From positions 32,124,401-32,188,400 of the forward strand of contig OY754471.1 in assembly GCA_963575645.1 (NCBI GenBank): a stretch of 64,000 nt of DNA, written 5' to 3'. This document shows, one piece after another, positions 34,603 through 46,178 of the stretch. Positions within the stretch are counted from its first letter, which is position 1. Each line of letters begins with the position of its first letter. Under the pieces are notes generated by a model that was not told the DNA's origin, did not search any database, and was given only the letters and a program-made list of their open reading frames with translations. The stretch is from Xanthostigma xanthostigma (lineage: Eukaryota; Arthropoda; Insecta; Raphidioptera; Raphidiidae). The translations under genes and the position numbers were made by a program.

Positions 34603-35256
34603 TGCACCACACTGGTCAAAAATGTGATACCTTGCCCCTCGTGCCATGATGCCTGAGGCGAAGCCGAGGGCATCGTGGCACAGGGCCCTTGTGTTGTAAT
34701 ATACTATTTTAATTAATTCATTGAAATGAGCTCCGTCTAACTTAGACTGGCGTTGGATTTTTTTGACTAGTACTTAAAACGGCTTCGTGTAAATGAAATA
34801 AACGTTATTGTGTTTGTGGCAATGGTTTCTATTAGGAAACTGTCATAAGTATATAATTTAACCACCCCGATTTGACTAGTGGGGATTAGAACAACTACTA
34901 TATAATGTCAAAATTCACTATTCAAAATTTCAATATATTCTTTCGTTGAGGTGTCTGGGACCCTAGAATCCAAAAAAACGTGTTTTTGGAAAAAGGCTGT
35001 TCCTCTGTTGGTATGTGAGCAATAAGTATTATTATTTTCTAAAAAACAATATAATTTGTACTTATGCTGCACATTGAATTTATGTTTGAACTGTCAAATA
35101 CAAAGTGTTAAAATCTCATAAACAACATGATATTTTTAAAAATCTATAAGTAATAATAGTATATTTACATAATACAATATTAAATATTTAACAAAAATGT
35201 TATTTACAGTACGCAATTAGTGTTTACAAGTCAGTAGGCTTTAAAATGTATAGGTA
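34603..35256 (+). repeat. Hairpin and decayed family A fragment
   Basis: 34642-34680 is a stem of about 13 bp with a GAGGCGAAGCCGA loop. 34860-35030 resembles the first part of family A (CACTATTCAAAATTTC, CTAGAATCCAAAAAAACG, GTTTTTGGAAAAAGGCTG) but is heavily diverged. Confidence 0.45.
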
Positions 35257-35406
35257 TAGTCCAAACGCTGTAAGTTAAACACCATCGCTCAACAACGCCA
35301 AATTATTGTTCTCGAACTCCACCTGTCACTGGCAAACAGCCCCGTTGCTATTAGTGAGGATGGCGCTTAGAGTTATAGCGGTGTTTAGCTTACAGCGTTT
35401 GCACTA
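35257..35406. mobile_element. 150-bp miniature element, TA-flanked
   Basis: TAGTCCAAACGCTGTAAGTT is mirrored by AGCTTACAGCGTTTGCACTA. TA flanks both sides, as in Tc1/mariner-type miniature elements. Confidence 0.75.
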
Positions 35407-35939
35407 TAATATCAATTCTAGTTCAATAACCATCTTGGGTAAATGAAAATGTGTTAAAACAGTAAATGAAGAACAAGTGCCTAGTAATTTTCTTTAAAAT
35501 GGCTTTTCAATCGACTGCAAATTTTCTGAACGTAATTCCTAACTTGACTAGAAATCATATATTTTTTGCGAACTGGTTTCTATTCTGGAATACTCTATGA
35601 GCTACGCAACCTAAAAGCGCCACATACGGCAAGAGCTGGTCACTTTATACATGTCACATTGAGTTTTTATCAAAGCCCAAAACGATTGCGTCGTGCAGTG
35701 TTTTTAATCAATATTTTGATTTATTTGGGTAATATGTCGTATAAAATTGCTTCGGTGTCAATGATCTACGAAGCAAATTTCAACCACGCCGAAATACTTG
35801 CAATAATCTTGCAGACTTAAAAATATAAAAAGCAGCGCGTTATCCGGACAAGCCAGATGTCGTCTATTTTAATCGAATAAACCATTAAAAAGTCGAATAT
35901 GTCCGGCTAAATCCAAACACTTGGCAACAATTAGAGTGT

Positions 35940-36280
35940 GTTTCGAAATATAACCCAGTATACTGGTCAGTGCTAATGACGTCATGAATCGATGCCATAC
36001 TGTTGATTCGTTTCGAAATATACTAGCCAGCCCGTTGACGTATTATTTCCCTCGTCCACCAAAAGTAATTGTTTACTTTGCTGACAAGACATTGTTGCAA
36101 ATAACAAATAATAAAATAAAAAATTTCTCAATGTTTGATGCACAGTGCACATCCGCTTAAATATTTATGCTACGTCACACCTATCTCACCAGTACAGATG
36201 GTGGCACACCAATACAATTATGGTGTCGGATTCATGCCGTCATTAGTACTGGCTAGGATATTGGGTTATATTTCGGAACA
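35940..36280. mobile_element. 341-bp miniature inverted-repeat element
   Basis: TGTTTCGAAATATAACCCAG is mirrored by TTGGGTTATATTTCGGAACA. The arms continue through GCTAATGACGTCATGAATC / GATTCATGCCGTCATTAG. One arm holds a perfect TGACGTCA palindrome. Confidence 0.8.
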
Positions 36281-36925
36281 TAGGTGAAATAATTACAAAC
36301 AAGAGACCTCAACAGCTGACTCTGTTTTGGCGCTTACCTTAATAATGTGTGGGAAATGTCTAGAGCTATACGGATTACTTTCAGAGGTCTATAGTATTCG
36401 ACCAACTTTTTTATAAAACAAAGAAGGGGAAATATTATATTATAGTGCAGTTTTTAAGTATATTTTTATAAGAATTAAGAAACAGCACCGTCAAGAACTT
36501 TTATCTACACAAGCAGCATGTACACAATCTTTTTCATTGATAAACGGACAAACAGAAAATGATTTTTAAAAAAAACTATATTCGAACCAATGATATGACA
36601 TTTTTAATTCAAATTCACCTTAGTTATGAAAACCCGATAATATGATCGGGACAAGTGAACAGAAAAAATCACTGTTATAATTTATTCAGCCACTGAAGGG
36701 TTGAAATTGTAAATCATTTCGAATATGCGAAGCACTACTTTAAGGTGATAATTTGTTATTATTTTCTATTGCACTATAAATTCCAGCAGGTTGATGTCCT
36801 TGACATGCCGAGCAATCCAAAGCTTTCATCGACAGAGGTGTGCTGCTACGAGATACCGAAGCTCCATCTGGGGAAAAACATTTTATTAAAAATAAATATA
36901 CAGGGTCAGCTCATGCGTCAATGAG
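36281..36925. other. Stretch without recognised gene
   Basis: 36780-36900 is slightly GC-richer with a short open frame continuing to 37055 that runs into the hAT element. I see no domain. Confidence 0.35.
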
Positions 36926-37988
36926 CAGGGCCGGCGGATGGTGTTCATCCCGGAAAGGTGTGTATATACAGGGTGTCCCACTAAGAATGGGACATAGAAC
37001 AACCGCAGATTCTCCAATTCAAAATAAAACGATTAAGCGAAATATGCTTAGATAATTGTTACTCGTTTCCGAAATACGGGGGGGGGGGTGTTGAAGTTGA
37101 AAACTGAAAAATTATTAAACTCCATAATTTTTTTAATACATCGTATAATTTTACTCAAATCGGCACACTTGTTAAATATCATAAAATGCACCTAACAATA
37201 AAAAAAATAGTTCAGTACGCTCTACCAGTGGCGTACGACAGGAGTAAGTAATGCTTGTACCCCTTCTAAATGTTACGCCGCTGTCTAAATTTAAATTTTG
37301 ACTATAATTTTAATTTTTTTGATATTTTCTAAGTCAATAATGTACACTTGTTAGTTTGTTGTAAAGTCATTGGTTTTTGAAATATTCGCAGTTTTTTTAA
37401 GACAAAATTGTAAAAATGAATATTATTAATAATAATACAAATAAAAAGTACATGTCTATCTATCTTTAACTGAGAATATCTCGAAAACCAGTGTTTTTAC
37501 GACAAACTAACAAGTGTACATTATTGACTTAGAAAATATCAAAAAAATTAAAATTATAGTCAAAATTTGAATTTAGACAGCGGCGTAACATTTAGAAGGA
37601 GTACAAGCATTACTTACTCCTGCCGTACGCCACTTGTAGAGCGAGTAACATTTTATCTAAGCATATTTCGCTTAATCATTTTATTTTGAATTGGAGAATC
37701 TGCGGTTGTTCTATGTCCCATTCTTAATGGGACACCCTGTATATACGCCTCTTACAAAAACTAGCCCAACTCAGATTTCCCAACATTATTCTAAATGGGA
37801 AAATCTAAGTCGTGTTACTCTTCGTTAAAGAAAATTAATTAGAAGACTAGGTTACTGATCGCTCACGGCAGTCATGACCGCGTTATCACATAAACTGAAC
37901 ACAGAATTCCGAGTGGGTAAATTATCCACTCGGAATTTTTCGAGTGGGTAGTACTACCCTACTGTACCCACATTATCCGCCGGCCCTG
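36926..37988. mobile_element. hAT-like element carrying a nested insertion
   Basis: CAGGGCCGGCGGAT and ATCCGCCGGCCCTG are perfect 14-bp inverted ends. The 8-bp flanks TCAATGAG (36918-36925) and TAAATGAG (37989-37996) differ at one base. Most of the interior is the nested element 36969-37739. What remains of the host element is about 290 bp, including a GAGTGGGTAAATT/AATTTTTCGAGTGGG hairpin near 37910-37950. Confidence 0.8.
36969..37739. mobile_element. 771-bp foldback with CAGGGTGTCCC ends, nested
   Basis: CAGGGTGTCCCACTAAGAAT is mirrored by ATTCTTAATGGGACACCCTG, with TA on both sides. The arms stay complementary almost to the centre near 37390. A run of G (37079-37088) disrupts the left arm. 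CAGGGTGTCCC ends are common in arthropod TA-inserting elements. Confidence 0.8.
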
Positions 37989-38085
37989 TAAATGAGTAAT
38001 TTCGTACACGCGCGAGAATAATTATGTCTAATCTAATTGTCTTCTATTAGGTTCACACATTTTTATCAAGAATATTTTATCTAAC

Positions 38086-38208
38086 ACATAGAGGGTTGAG
38101 ATTTTAAGTAATGGAGGTTTTGGAGCTTGAAGAAAAAGGGGCAAAACATTTTTTCGAGTTTTTGAGGTTTTTTGACTTATCGAGGTGTGACTTACAGAGG
38201 TTCTACTG
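38086..38208. mobile_element. 5'-truncated pogo-like element
   Basis: It matches the right third of 17830-18175 (TAATGGAGGTTTTGG, GAGGTTCTACTG, then TA). The left end is missing. Confidence 0.65.
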
Positions 38209-38419
38209 TATATTTTTGTCCACATAATATGTACCTGCGATTTTTTCTTATTATTGTTAAAATTAATGTACATTTTTTGTAACCACATCGAATAAAAATA
38301 ATTTTCGTAATAATGTGACATATCGTGTAGAAAATTTGACACTAAAACTTTTTGTAAAAATAAATATAATAAACCGTTATAGAAAATATATTATACACTA
38401 TACTGAGTATACAGTACCA

Positions 38420-38611
38420 TTAATTATATGAAAAAACAACGTTATAATATACATATATCTTTTCTGTACATGCGCCGATTTCCCCCAAAAACAATAAAGC
38501 TCTTCTTATTTGCATATCAAACAACCTCTCAAAATTTGGTTTCAATCCGCTCATCCGTTTGACATGTAACGTGTTCACAGGCAAACAAACAAACAGACGC
38601 ACTTAGTTTTT
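38420..38611 (-). repeat. Family A fragment, inverted
   Basis: GCGCCGATTTCCCCCAAAAA, GTTTCAATCCGCTCATCCGT and the CAAACAAACAGACGCAC end are the complement of the central part of family A. Confidence 0.75.
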
Positions 38612-38888
38612 TAACCGACTTCAACAAAAAGGAGGAGGTTCTGTGTTCGTCTGTATATATTTTTTTTAATGTATGTTCACCGATTTCTCCGTCAATTATG
38701 GACCGATTTTTAAATTTTTTTTTATTCGAAAGAGTGCACCTCAGAGGTGGTCCCATCGGAACTAAGTCAGGATCTGATGGTGGAATCCGGAGAAATCGAG
38801 GGAAACTCTCAAATTTCAAAGAAACGCATAATGTTTTTTATGTATGTTCACAGATTTTTAGTGTTAGATTAACACTAAAAAGAGAAAA
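38612..38888 (+). repeat. 'GGAGGAGGTTCT' dispersed repeat
   Basis: AACCGACTTCAACAAAAAGG, AGGAGGTTCTGTGTTCGTCT, CGATTTCTCCGTCAATTATG, GGTGGTCCCATCGG and AATCCGGAGAAATCGAGG occur in the order of a repeat that I know to be common in insects. It has no coding capacity. Confidence 0.6.
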
Positions 38889-39092
38889 ATAAAATATTTT
38901 TAACAAAAAAATTGAACCGACTTCACACTAAAAAGTAAAAAATAATTGCGTATTGAAATGTTTTGGAGTCGGTGTAGTTCTCGGAATAGATTTTTTTTGG
39001 CTGACACCGACTCCAAAACATTTCAATACGCAATTATTTTTTACTTTTTAGTGTGAAGTCGGTTCAATTTTTTTGTTAAAAATATTTTATTC
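38889..39092. mobile_element. Hairpin with about 88-bp near-perfect arms
   Basis: ATAAAATATTTTTAACAAAA...GGAGTCGGTG is mirrored by CACCGACTCC...TTTTGTTAAAAATATTTTAT around a short centre near 38985. It abuts the preceding repeat, sharing its ACCGACTTC word. Confidence 0.8.
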
Positions 39093-39215
39093 TAGAATAT
39101 GTTTTTTGGATTCGGGGAACCTCAAAACGAAAAAATATTGTAAGACTTTGAAAACTGAATTTTGACCTAAATTAGTACCATTCCGACACTTGTTATGTTG
39201 GAATGGTAAAACAAC
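39093..39215 (-). repeat. Family A 5' end, inverted
   Basis: GGATTCGGGGAACCTCAAAA, TTTTGACCTAAATTAGTACC and TGTTGGAATGGTAAAA are the complement of the family's first 120 bp. Confidence 0.75.
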
Positions 39216-41358
39216 CCATTAAAATTGCATAGAATTTTCAATGCTTTAAATAATGTTTTTTATCCGTTTTGTATAGATTGAAAATTTTGTAAGTTTCAAT
39301 GAAACCAATTTATTATAAGTAATTGAATAATTTATGTATACTTACTTTTTAACATAATGTAGTAAAAAGTATGATAATGGCAGAACTAAAATATACAACT
39401 CTAAACGTGAAATAGTCATAATATAAAAGTAAAATGCGTCAGTGTTTTCGTATATTTTTCAACAATTTGTGTGTAAATAGCACGTAGGTACGTTCAAAAG
39501 CTGACAGAACAGAGTATATTGATACGGTTCAATGTGATTAAAATATTTAATGAATAGAAACAAAATATAGGCATGCGTCCACGAATGACGTTAGTCCAGT
39601 GGTAGTTACTACTGCATAAATACGAGGTTGAACTTTTTGATGACGATGAATATGAAACAAACTAGATAAAAGCCACTTTTGGAAGACAAGCTTTCATTGA
39701 AATGTACCAAAAAGGAAAAATAATTTCTAATAATTTAGGTATGCTTATTTGAGACGTAGCGACCCAACGATTCTCAAATTTTTAGTCTTCCAAGTGTAAT
39801 ATTTTTAATTCTAGAACAATTTTCCCCCGAACGTAAGCGTATATAGAAAATTTCAGAGGAAAACATGTAAAACGGAAAATAATGTAAATACTTAACTATC
39901 GCAAAGTTTGTGTATTGTGTATTTCGAACATCTATGCAAAATTTCATCAATATTCAGAAAATATTTTCAACGTATTATAGGTAACGGTCTTTACAGTGAA
40001 CGAATCACTAACACACGGAAAATCCGACGAATAATTACTCCAGAAATGAAAATATTAAATTTGAAAGGTTAAAAATTTGAAAATCGTTAGGTCAATACGT
40101 TTCCAATAAGCATAAAAATTTTAGTTAAGATTGAATATTTATTGTTAAATTGTAGAAAAACATAATTTTGTCAAAAATACTTGAATTTACCCATCTGTCG
40201 TAACGAAACCATTCAGTTTAGAGAAAAAATTTATAAGACATATTATTTTGTAGAAAATTTAATTCTGTTTTATTTTCATAAAAATATTTTTGCCGTATGA
40301 CGCACTTGAAGCGAGATATTTTAAAGAAACAGCTTTTTTGCGCCACATATCTAATATAACTATCCCGGCAGTTGCGATTATATTTTACGTTTTTTCTCAT
40401 TTCAGGCATTGAAATCTACAAATTCTTAAAATTTCCAAACTTCTAAACTTTTTCGGATTCGAATCTACCTATTGAACTAAATTATAATCATAGAACCCAT
40501 ATGTGTGCTCTTTTTACATATTATTATAATGATCCCAAAGAAATTTTATCGAAATTGATTTAGCGGTTTTTTTGCTTAAATTACTATTTTACTTTTTAAG
40601 TCACTAATATTTTGGATAACTGGAAAGTAAACTGTATATTCATTATGCAAATTGCTTTTCCAAAACCTGCCCATAATATATCAATATCATCTATTTTGTA
40701 ATATCAAAAATCAATTTTCAACTCTTAAAATCCACTTAGCGCAATTCTGATACCTTATTGAACATCGGTAATTTCAAATGACACCTCGATCGTCGAAATC
40801 GGTGTAGTACATTACGAGGAGAAAAAAAACTATATAAACGCACAAAAGTTTTCGCTCCTAGTTTTAGTAGACGTGGTGAATGCCACCTTTACCACACCCT
40901 AAGTACGACACTGTTGAAACTTATGAGTTGAATTGCATCTTCGCTTGCGTAATTAATAATTACCCAACTAGGTTTTAGCCGATTTAATGTGAACTACTGA
41001 AACTTTAAATATAACGTTAATTCAGTACAAACTGATAACTGAAAACCGAAACTAATAAAAAAAGAACATTGATTTGTATCGTTGAAGCGTTGTTAATTTA
41101 AAATTTAAAACCGTGTTCAGTCTTTTACATTCAATGTACATACTTTGTTTCTACACATTTAAATGAATTAATTTCAGCGTGGGTATAAGTTGATCGTACG
41201 ACACAAACCAGCTTTGAACTGTATAAAGCTTTTTGTATATTGAATACTACGATTAGGGCTGAAATTGCGTTTGGATCCCGGTGAAGGAAAATGTTACGTT
41301 GATTTTTTCAAAAGTATAGAAAGCACAACTCAAGCGACGGCGTTGCATAATACGTTAG
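39216..41358. other. About 2.1 kb of unique-looking AT-rich sequence
   Basis: No repeat family, RNA gene or conserved protein block was recognised. It could be intergenic or intronic. Confidence 0.45.
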
Positions 41359-41985
41359 ACTAGCGGTCCCGTCCGGTTTCACCCGAGTGTAAAAGAACGA
41401 ATGGGGAAGGGAGGAACATAAGTATACACATTCATCTTAGTTTACCGAGATGAATATTGTGTCCAAATTTCATGATGATCGGAGTTACCGTTCAAAAGTT
41501 TTTGTCGATAAAAAGCAGTATTTATACTTTTTTAAACTATTAAATTTTTTTTTAATTAATTAAATAAAATTCAAATAAATTTAAATATAAGCCTTAGAAG
41601 AAAGCAATGTAAAAAATAAAAAAAAATAAAAATATATTCGCCCAACGTGGAGCGCGAACCCACGACCCTGATATATTGACAGTCGCATGCTCTACCGATT
41701 GAGCCAGCCGACGTTGTGTACTCACATCGCTAATATGAGTATATTTAATTAGTGCATTTCACCTGAATAGAGGCTTATTTTTAAGATATATTTTGCAACA
41801 TTTTTCATTAATGCTCCGCTCCTAATGGTCGTAGCGTGATATTATATAGCCTATAGCCTTCCTTGATAAATAGGCTATCCAACAAAAAAAAAATTTTTCA
41901 ATTTGAACCAGTAGTTCCTGAGATTAGCGCGTTCAAACAAACAAACAAACTCTTCAGCTTTATATATTAGTATAGATATAGATAT
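41359..41985. mobile_element. Retroposon-like element with internal tRNA-Lys-like block
   Basis: It starts GACTAGCGGTCCCGTCCGGT and ends in AGCTTTATATATTAGTATAG plus ATAGATAT repeats. Both are familiar boundaries of insect retroposons. Internal phrases include TCATGATGATCGGAG and GAGATTAGCGCGTTC. A tRNA-Lys-like sequence sits inside on the minus strand. Confidence 0.5.
41640..41712 (-). pseudogene. tRNA-Lys-like sequence
   Basis: The minus strand reads GGCTCAATCGGTAGAGCATG, then GGGTCGTGGGTTCG and CCACGTTGGGC, close to eukaryotic tRNA-Lys. The D- and T-arms pair. The anticodon region has two extra bases and lost pairing (GACTGTCAATATATCA), and the acceptor is imperfect. It is a pseudo-tRNA or a tRNA-derived SINE block. 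Confidence 0.6.
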
Positions 41986-42951
41986 AATTTTGAAATTGCT
42001 CACTGAGTCTGGTGATCAAGTTTAGATATTTTTGTATTTATATACACTGCACACGAATAAATAGTAAAATAATTCCCTTTAAACCCCCTTTGGGATGCTA
42101 GGGAGGCTTGGGGGAGGTCTGTTAAGGGTAAAATTGACTTATTATTGTTAGCAGATATTAAAAAAGAAAAAAAAACAATTTTTTTACTCAAAAATAAAGT
42201 TGATAACAAACCGGCTTTATGGATTTTCAAAATTGCGGCAATATTAAATAGGTAAACATTTTTGCTTTTGGTATTACAAATCCAATAAAAAAATCATTCA
42301 AATCCGTTCACTATAACTGGGTTCCGTCATTTTTCATTTATAATTACTAATTGCATTGGACTAATGTTATGATTTGCAAATTTAAACAATACGACAAATC
42401 TGAAGTAAAACAGAATCAAACTTAATTTTATTCATTTGGATTACAAAGCTAGAATTATAACCTTTTTTTTTTGTTATGGTACAGAAATTGACTAATAAAA
42501 CAGAGTATGGAAAGTTCAATTATGTCCCATAAAAAAAATTACTAAAAAATTACCTTTTTGACACTGAAAATTTTCACATAGTGGAAAATCCCCCCCCCCC
42601 ACGTCACTAGTTCTGGCACATATGAAAAGGCTACAAAACCTAATTCGCGTCGTGGGGATAACAGAAATGTTCACAACGAGTTGTGGTAATGTAAAAGATC
42701 TGCAAAGCGATATTCGTATTGTGAATTCTCTTAATCGACTACACCTTCTGGCAACGAATAAGTACCACAACACTTTAGGGACGCTTATTAATATAGCAAT
42801 AACCTGTTCAGTAAAAAGTACCTCTAGAAAAAATATTGAATAAACAGCTTAGTTGAGTTTATATAAATTTAAAAACAATAGTAACTTTTTTGAAAGATTT
42901 GCATAAGAAGAATCAATATTACTTAATTAAACTGTTATCTGCCTGAACTCA
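41986..42951. other. No gene; poly-C run
   Basis: A C run of about 11 lies near 42590. The short frames at 42516-42843 lack a domain. Nothing else was identified. Confidence 0.35.
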
Positions 42952-43503
42952 TCCACACTAATACTATATAAATGCAAAAGTAATTCTGTTTGTCTCGGCA
43001 GTTTTTATGGCTAAACTGCTGGGCCGATTGAAGGGATCAAATGCCTTCTCATAAATTAAGGTTAAAAGTGGGTGTTCCGGTACTTTTAATGCGAAATATT
43101 GATGCGCCTAAATTGTGCAATGGTACACGTTTACAAGTTTCTCATCTCGGTCGAAATATTGTTTGGGCTGTTTTAGTTGCAAATCTAAAAGAGACAGTGT
43201 TTTAATACCACCAATACCAATTTATTATACCAACGAATGTGCCTTTTCAATTTAAAAGATTACAATTTCTATTAAAAACTGCTTTCGGAATAACTATAAA
43301 CAAAGCCCAGGGGTAAACACTTAAGGTAGCTGGCATTCATTTAGAAAAATCATGTTTTTCGCACGGCCAGCTGTATGTGGCTTGCTCAAGTGTATCGAAT
43401 CCACAAAATCTTTGTGTTTTTACAAAAGATCGTAAAACAAAAAACATTGTATACAAAATTGTACACACTGATTTCACGTGGACGAAGTCGCGGCTAAAAT
43501 TAG
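42952..43503 (+). mobile_element. Miniature Helitron, 552 bp
   Basis: It starts TCCACACTAATACTATATAA after an A, and ends in GACGAAGTCGCGGCTAAAATTAG before a T. This fits the Helitron pattern 5'-TC...CTRR-3' inserted between A and T, with the terminal C mutated to T. It contains a helicase C-terminal piece, so it is an internal-deletion derivative of an autonomous Helitron. It shows the same joining of leader and helicase tail as 18301-19281. Confidence 0.75.
43060..43450 (+). pseudogene. Helitron helicase C-terminal remnant
   Basis: In broken frames it encodes FKRLQFLLKTAFGITINKAQ, then a stop in place of the Q after AQG, then KVAGIHLEKSCFSHGQLYVA and NPQNLCVFTKDRKTKNIVY. 'TINKAQGQ' and 'FSHGQLYVA-SRV' are diagnostic motifs of the Pif1-like helicase of Helitrons. 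The conserved Arg of the last motif is changed to Ser. The copy is inactive. Confidence 0.85.
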
Positions 43504-44528
43504 TTTGAATTAAATGATAATAGAAATAGTGTTTACTAGTTTTCACATGAAAGGCTAACAATTTCAGAATCGTTAAGTCAATACGTCTCAAATAAGCTTA
43601 TAGAATTTAGTCAATATTGAATAAATATTTGTCAAATCATCTTCATCGGAACTGTTCTTGAGGATTAAGAAGTTTTTACAATTTTTCAGCTTCGTTGACT
43701 CGACCATTTTATCTAAAACCCTGTTTTGTATCTTAGATACTTTTAATTAAGATACTTTAAAAATATCTACCTTCTAGAGAAACGCTTTTAACTATCTCTG
43801 ATAGCAGAATTAAGATCAGTACCACTCCGGGATACTCAAAATTGACCACTACCCACCACGAACATTTATATAAAAAATGTTTCTTCTTTATTACTGTTCT
43901 TTATCAATGACAATAGTGTTTGTCAAAGTATTGATAAAAGTCGTGTTTGAATTTGTCGCCCTACCATTCTGCCTCCTTGGGATATATTCCTTTTAATTTC
44001 AACGCAAATATACGCCTGCTTTTGATAGTTGAGTATAAATACTTTATTTTAGTAGAGTGTTGGTACAGGAAAGTGTCTTTTATTTAGACACTTTCATACA
44101 AAGCATATTTTATCTTTTGGGTATTGACTGTTTGAGATCTTGTATCAAGAAGATGCAGCTCTGGCGCTAATTAATGATATGATATTTAATTTCCAATGTC
44201 GGCCAGCCCTAAGAGCGGCCCGCTGTATCGTCAGAAGTATCGTGGTGGCTGTATGTCGATATAATATTATACGAACCAGTTTCGTCTATTGATGACTGTT
44301 TAGGTTTACATGAACATACGGAATTCTATTCAATTAGAGAGATTCATGTTAATTATCAAACTGTAATTATCACAGATTGGCGCATGAGACTGTTTGATTA
44401 TGTAAAGTAGATACATACGGTATAAATTCAGATACCCATAACATAATATTATGTAGTAATGCACGTTTCACAATAAATTTTTAAAAAATTACAAAACAGC
44501 AAGTTTTATTGTTATTTTATTATATTTA
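43504..44528. other. AT-rich stretch without gene
   Basis: A small hairpin GAAAGTGTC-TTTTATTTA-GACACTTTC lies near 44068-44094. No gene was recognised. Confidence 0.4.
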
Positions 44529-44880
44529 GACTAATATTATAAAGAGGTATAAATTGTAAGCTTGGATGTAGGAGGTAATCTCCGAAACTATACTCATACG
44601 ATTTCAAAAATGTTTTTTCACCATTAGAATGGACCTTCAGGATGGACATCTATACAAATATTATAAAGAGGTAAGGTTTGGATGTAGGAGGTAATCTTCG
44701 AAACTATTCATCCGAAATCAAAGTTTTTTTTCACCAATATTTAGAATGGACCTTTAGGATGGACATAGGCTATAAAAATAAAAACGATTGCCGTGGAGAC
44801 CATTTTTACAACGTATTTTGACGAAAAACCGGTAACAATCTACAACTTCTGACAAAGCCAGGTGGGCCAATTTAATTAAT
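44529..44880 (+). repeat. Two tandem Helitron-type 5' ends
   Basis: ACTAATATTATAAAGAGGTA at 44530 and TCTATACAAATATTATAAAG at 44649 each lead into GGATGTAGGAGGTAATCT and a GGACCTT(C/T)AGGATGGACAT block. The period is about 120 bp. This is the leader found at Helitron 5' ends, here duplicated. No 3' end was seen nearby. Confidence 0.6.
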
Positions 44881-44891
44881 ATGTTGTCTTA

Positions 44892-45754
44892 TAGTTATAG
44901 GGAGCTGACGCGTAAAAAAATCATGTAGTCCCAAGCTATTTAAGTAATTTAGAGCATTTTTTCTTATACATATATGGGCGGAATCTGGACATATTTTAAG
45001 ATAAAAGGGGGTGGGGAGAAAATCGAAAACAAAATGTCGGAATAACCGCTTGGTTTTGACAGTATAATTTACTTTCAGTGCTCCACATTACCGGAAAAAT
45101 AGAGGCAGAAAAAGTTCATGGGCCATTTTTCCGCAGTGCGTGAATAAACAAAAAATAGAAAAAGTTAACCCTAACCGGATCTAACAAAGAGGAAAATTTT
45201 CTTTTCGGTGTGTACATCAACGGAATAAGTGACAGAAATTTGGTCGAGAAATTTTTTCGCAATTTGACGTCAAAATGTCGAAAAGTGGATAAAAAATTTC
45301 AAAGATGGTAAAAAAATGGTTAAAATTTAAAAACAATTTCTGCCGCTTCGTTTTTAAGTTCTGTGAGAGCCAAATAATCGGTAAATACCAGCGGCAGATA
45401 TTTTTGACCAATTGCACCATCCCCAAGCCACTCCTAAGAGAATGGATCTATGAATTATATAGCCACCTCAGATCATTCTTATTCAGATCATTCGCACGCA
45501 CTGAAAATGGCCCATGATTTTTTTTTGCCACTATTTTTCCGGAAATGTGAAGCACTGAAAGTAAATTATACCGTCAAAACCGACAAGGCCGACATTTTTT
45601 TCGATTTTGTCCTCCCCTCTTATCTTAAAATGGATTCAGATTCCGTCTATATATCATACAAGAAAAAATGCTCTAAATTACTTAAATAGCTTATGTACCA
45701 AGCGGCAGAAGGTTGGGACGACATAATTTTTTTACGCGTCAACTCCCTAACTAT
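44892..45754. mobile_element. 863-bp foldback element
   Basis: TAGTTATAGGGAGCTGACGC is mirrored by GCGTCAACTCCCTAACTAT. The arms run through TTTAAGTAATTTAGAGCATT / AATGCTCTAAATTACTTAAA and CTTTCAGTGCTCCACATTAC-type blocks. The two halves have diverged more than in the 20-kb and 47-kb palindromes, so it is probably older. Confidence 0.75.
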
Positions 45755-45950
45755 TAAATATTTCATTCTTTTCCTAACATTATTAAAATCCATACGAACT
45801 ATTCTTTTAAGTCGGCACCGCTACAGAACAGTTATAAACGCGGTGATCCGGTGACTGAACATAATTTTTTCAAAGTAAGTAGTCCTATTTTCTTTTAATA
45901 AAACATAATTATGGTGAATAAAAGTATTGTCACCCTTATTTTGCAAAAAA

Positions 45951-46054
45951 TGAACTAACATTATTCCTTTAAATTTTTGTAAATTTTTTATTTGTTGTTC
46001 TGTTCAAACAACAAATAAAAAATTTACAAGAATGTAAAGGAATAATGTTAGTTC
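45951..46054. mobile_element. 104-bp hairpin
   Basis: TGAACTAACATTATTCCTTT...TTTTTTATTTGTTGTT is mirrored after a GTTC-rich loop, with arms of about 48 bp. Confidence 0.8.
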
Positions 46055-46178
46055 AATGGAAAATCTGCAGTTTTTTGTAAGATGAATTCTGTGCAGTTTG
46101 TAAATATGATTTCTACAATTATTATTTCAACATTTTGAAATAGTATATTACATCACAAGGTATCACACTTTCGGGCAG

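Noticed and set aside
39590..39660. Short tRNA D-arm-like motif (TAGTCCAGTGGTAG)
   Set aside because: No T-arm, acceptor or B-box follows.
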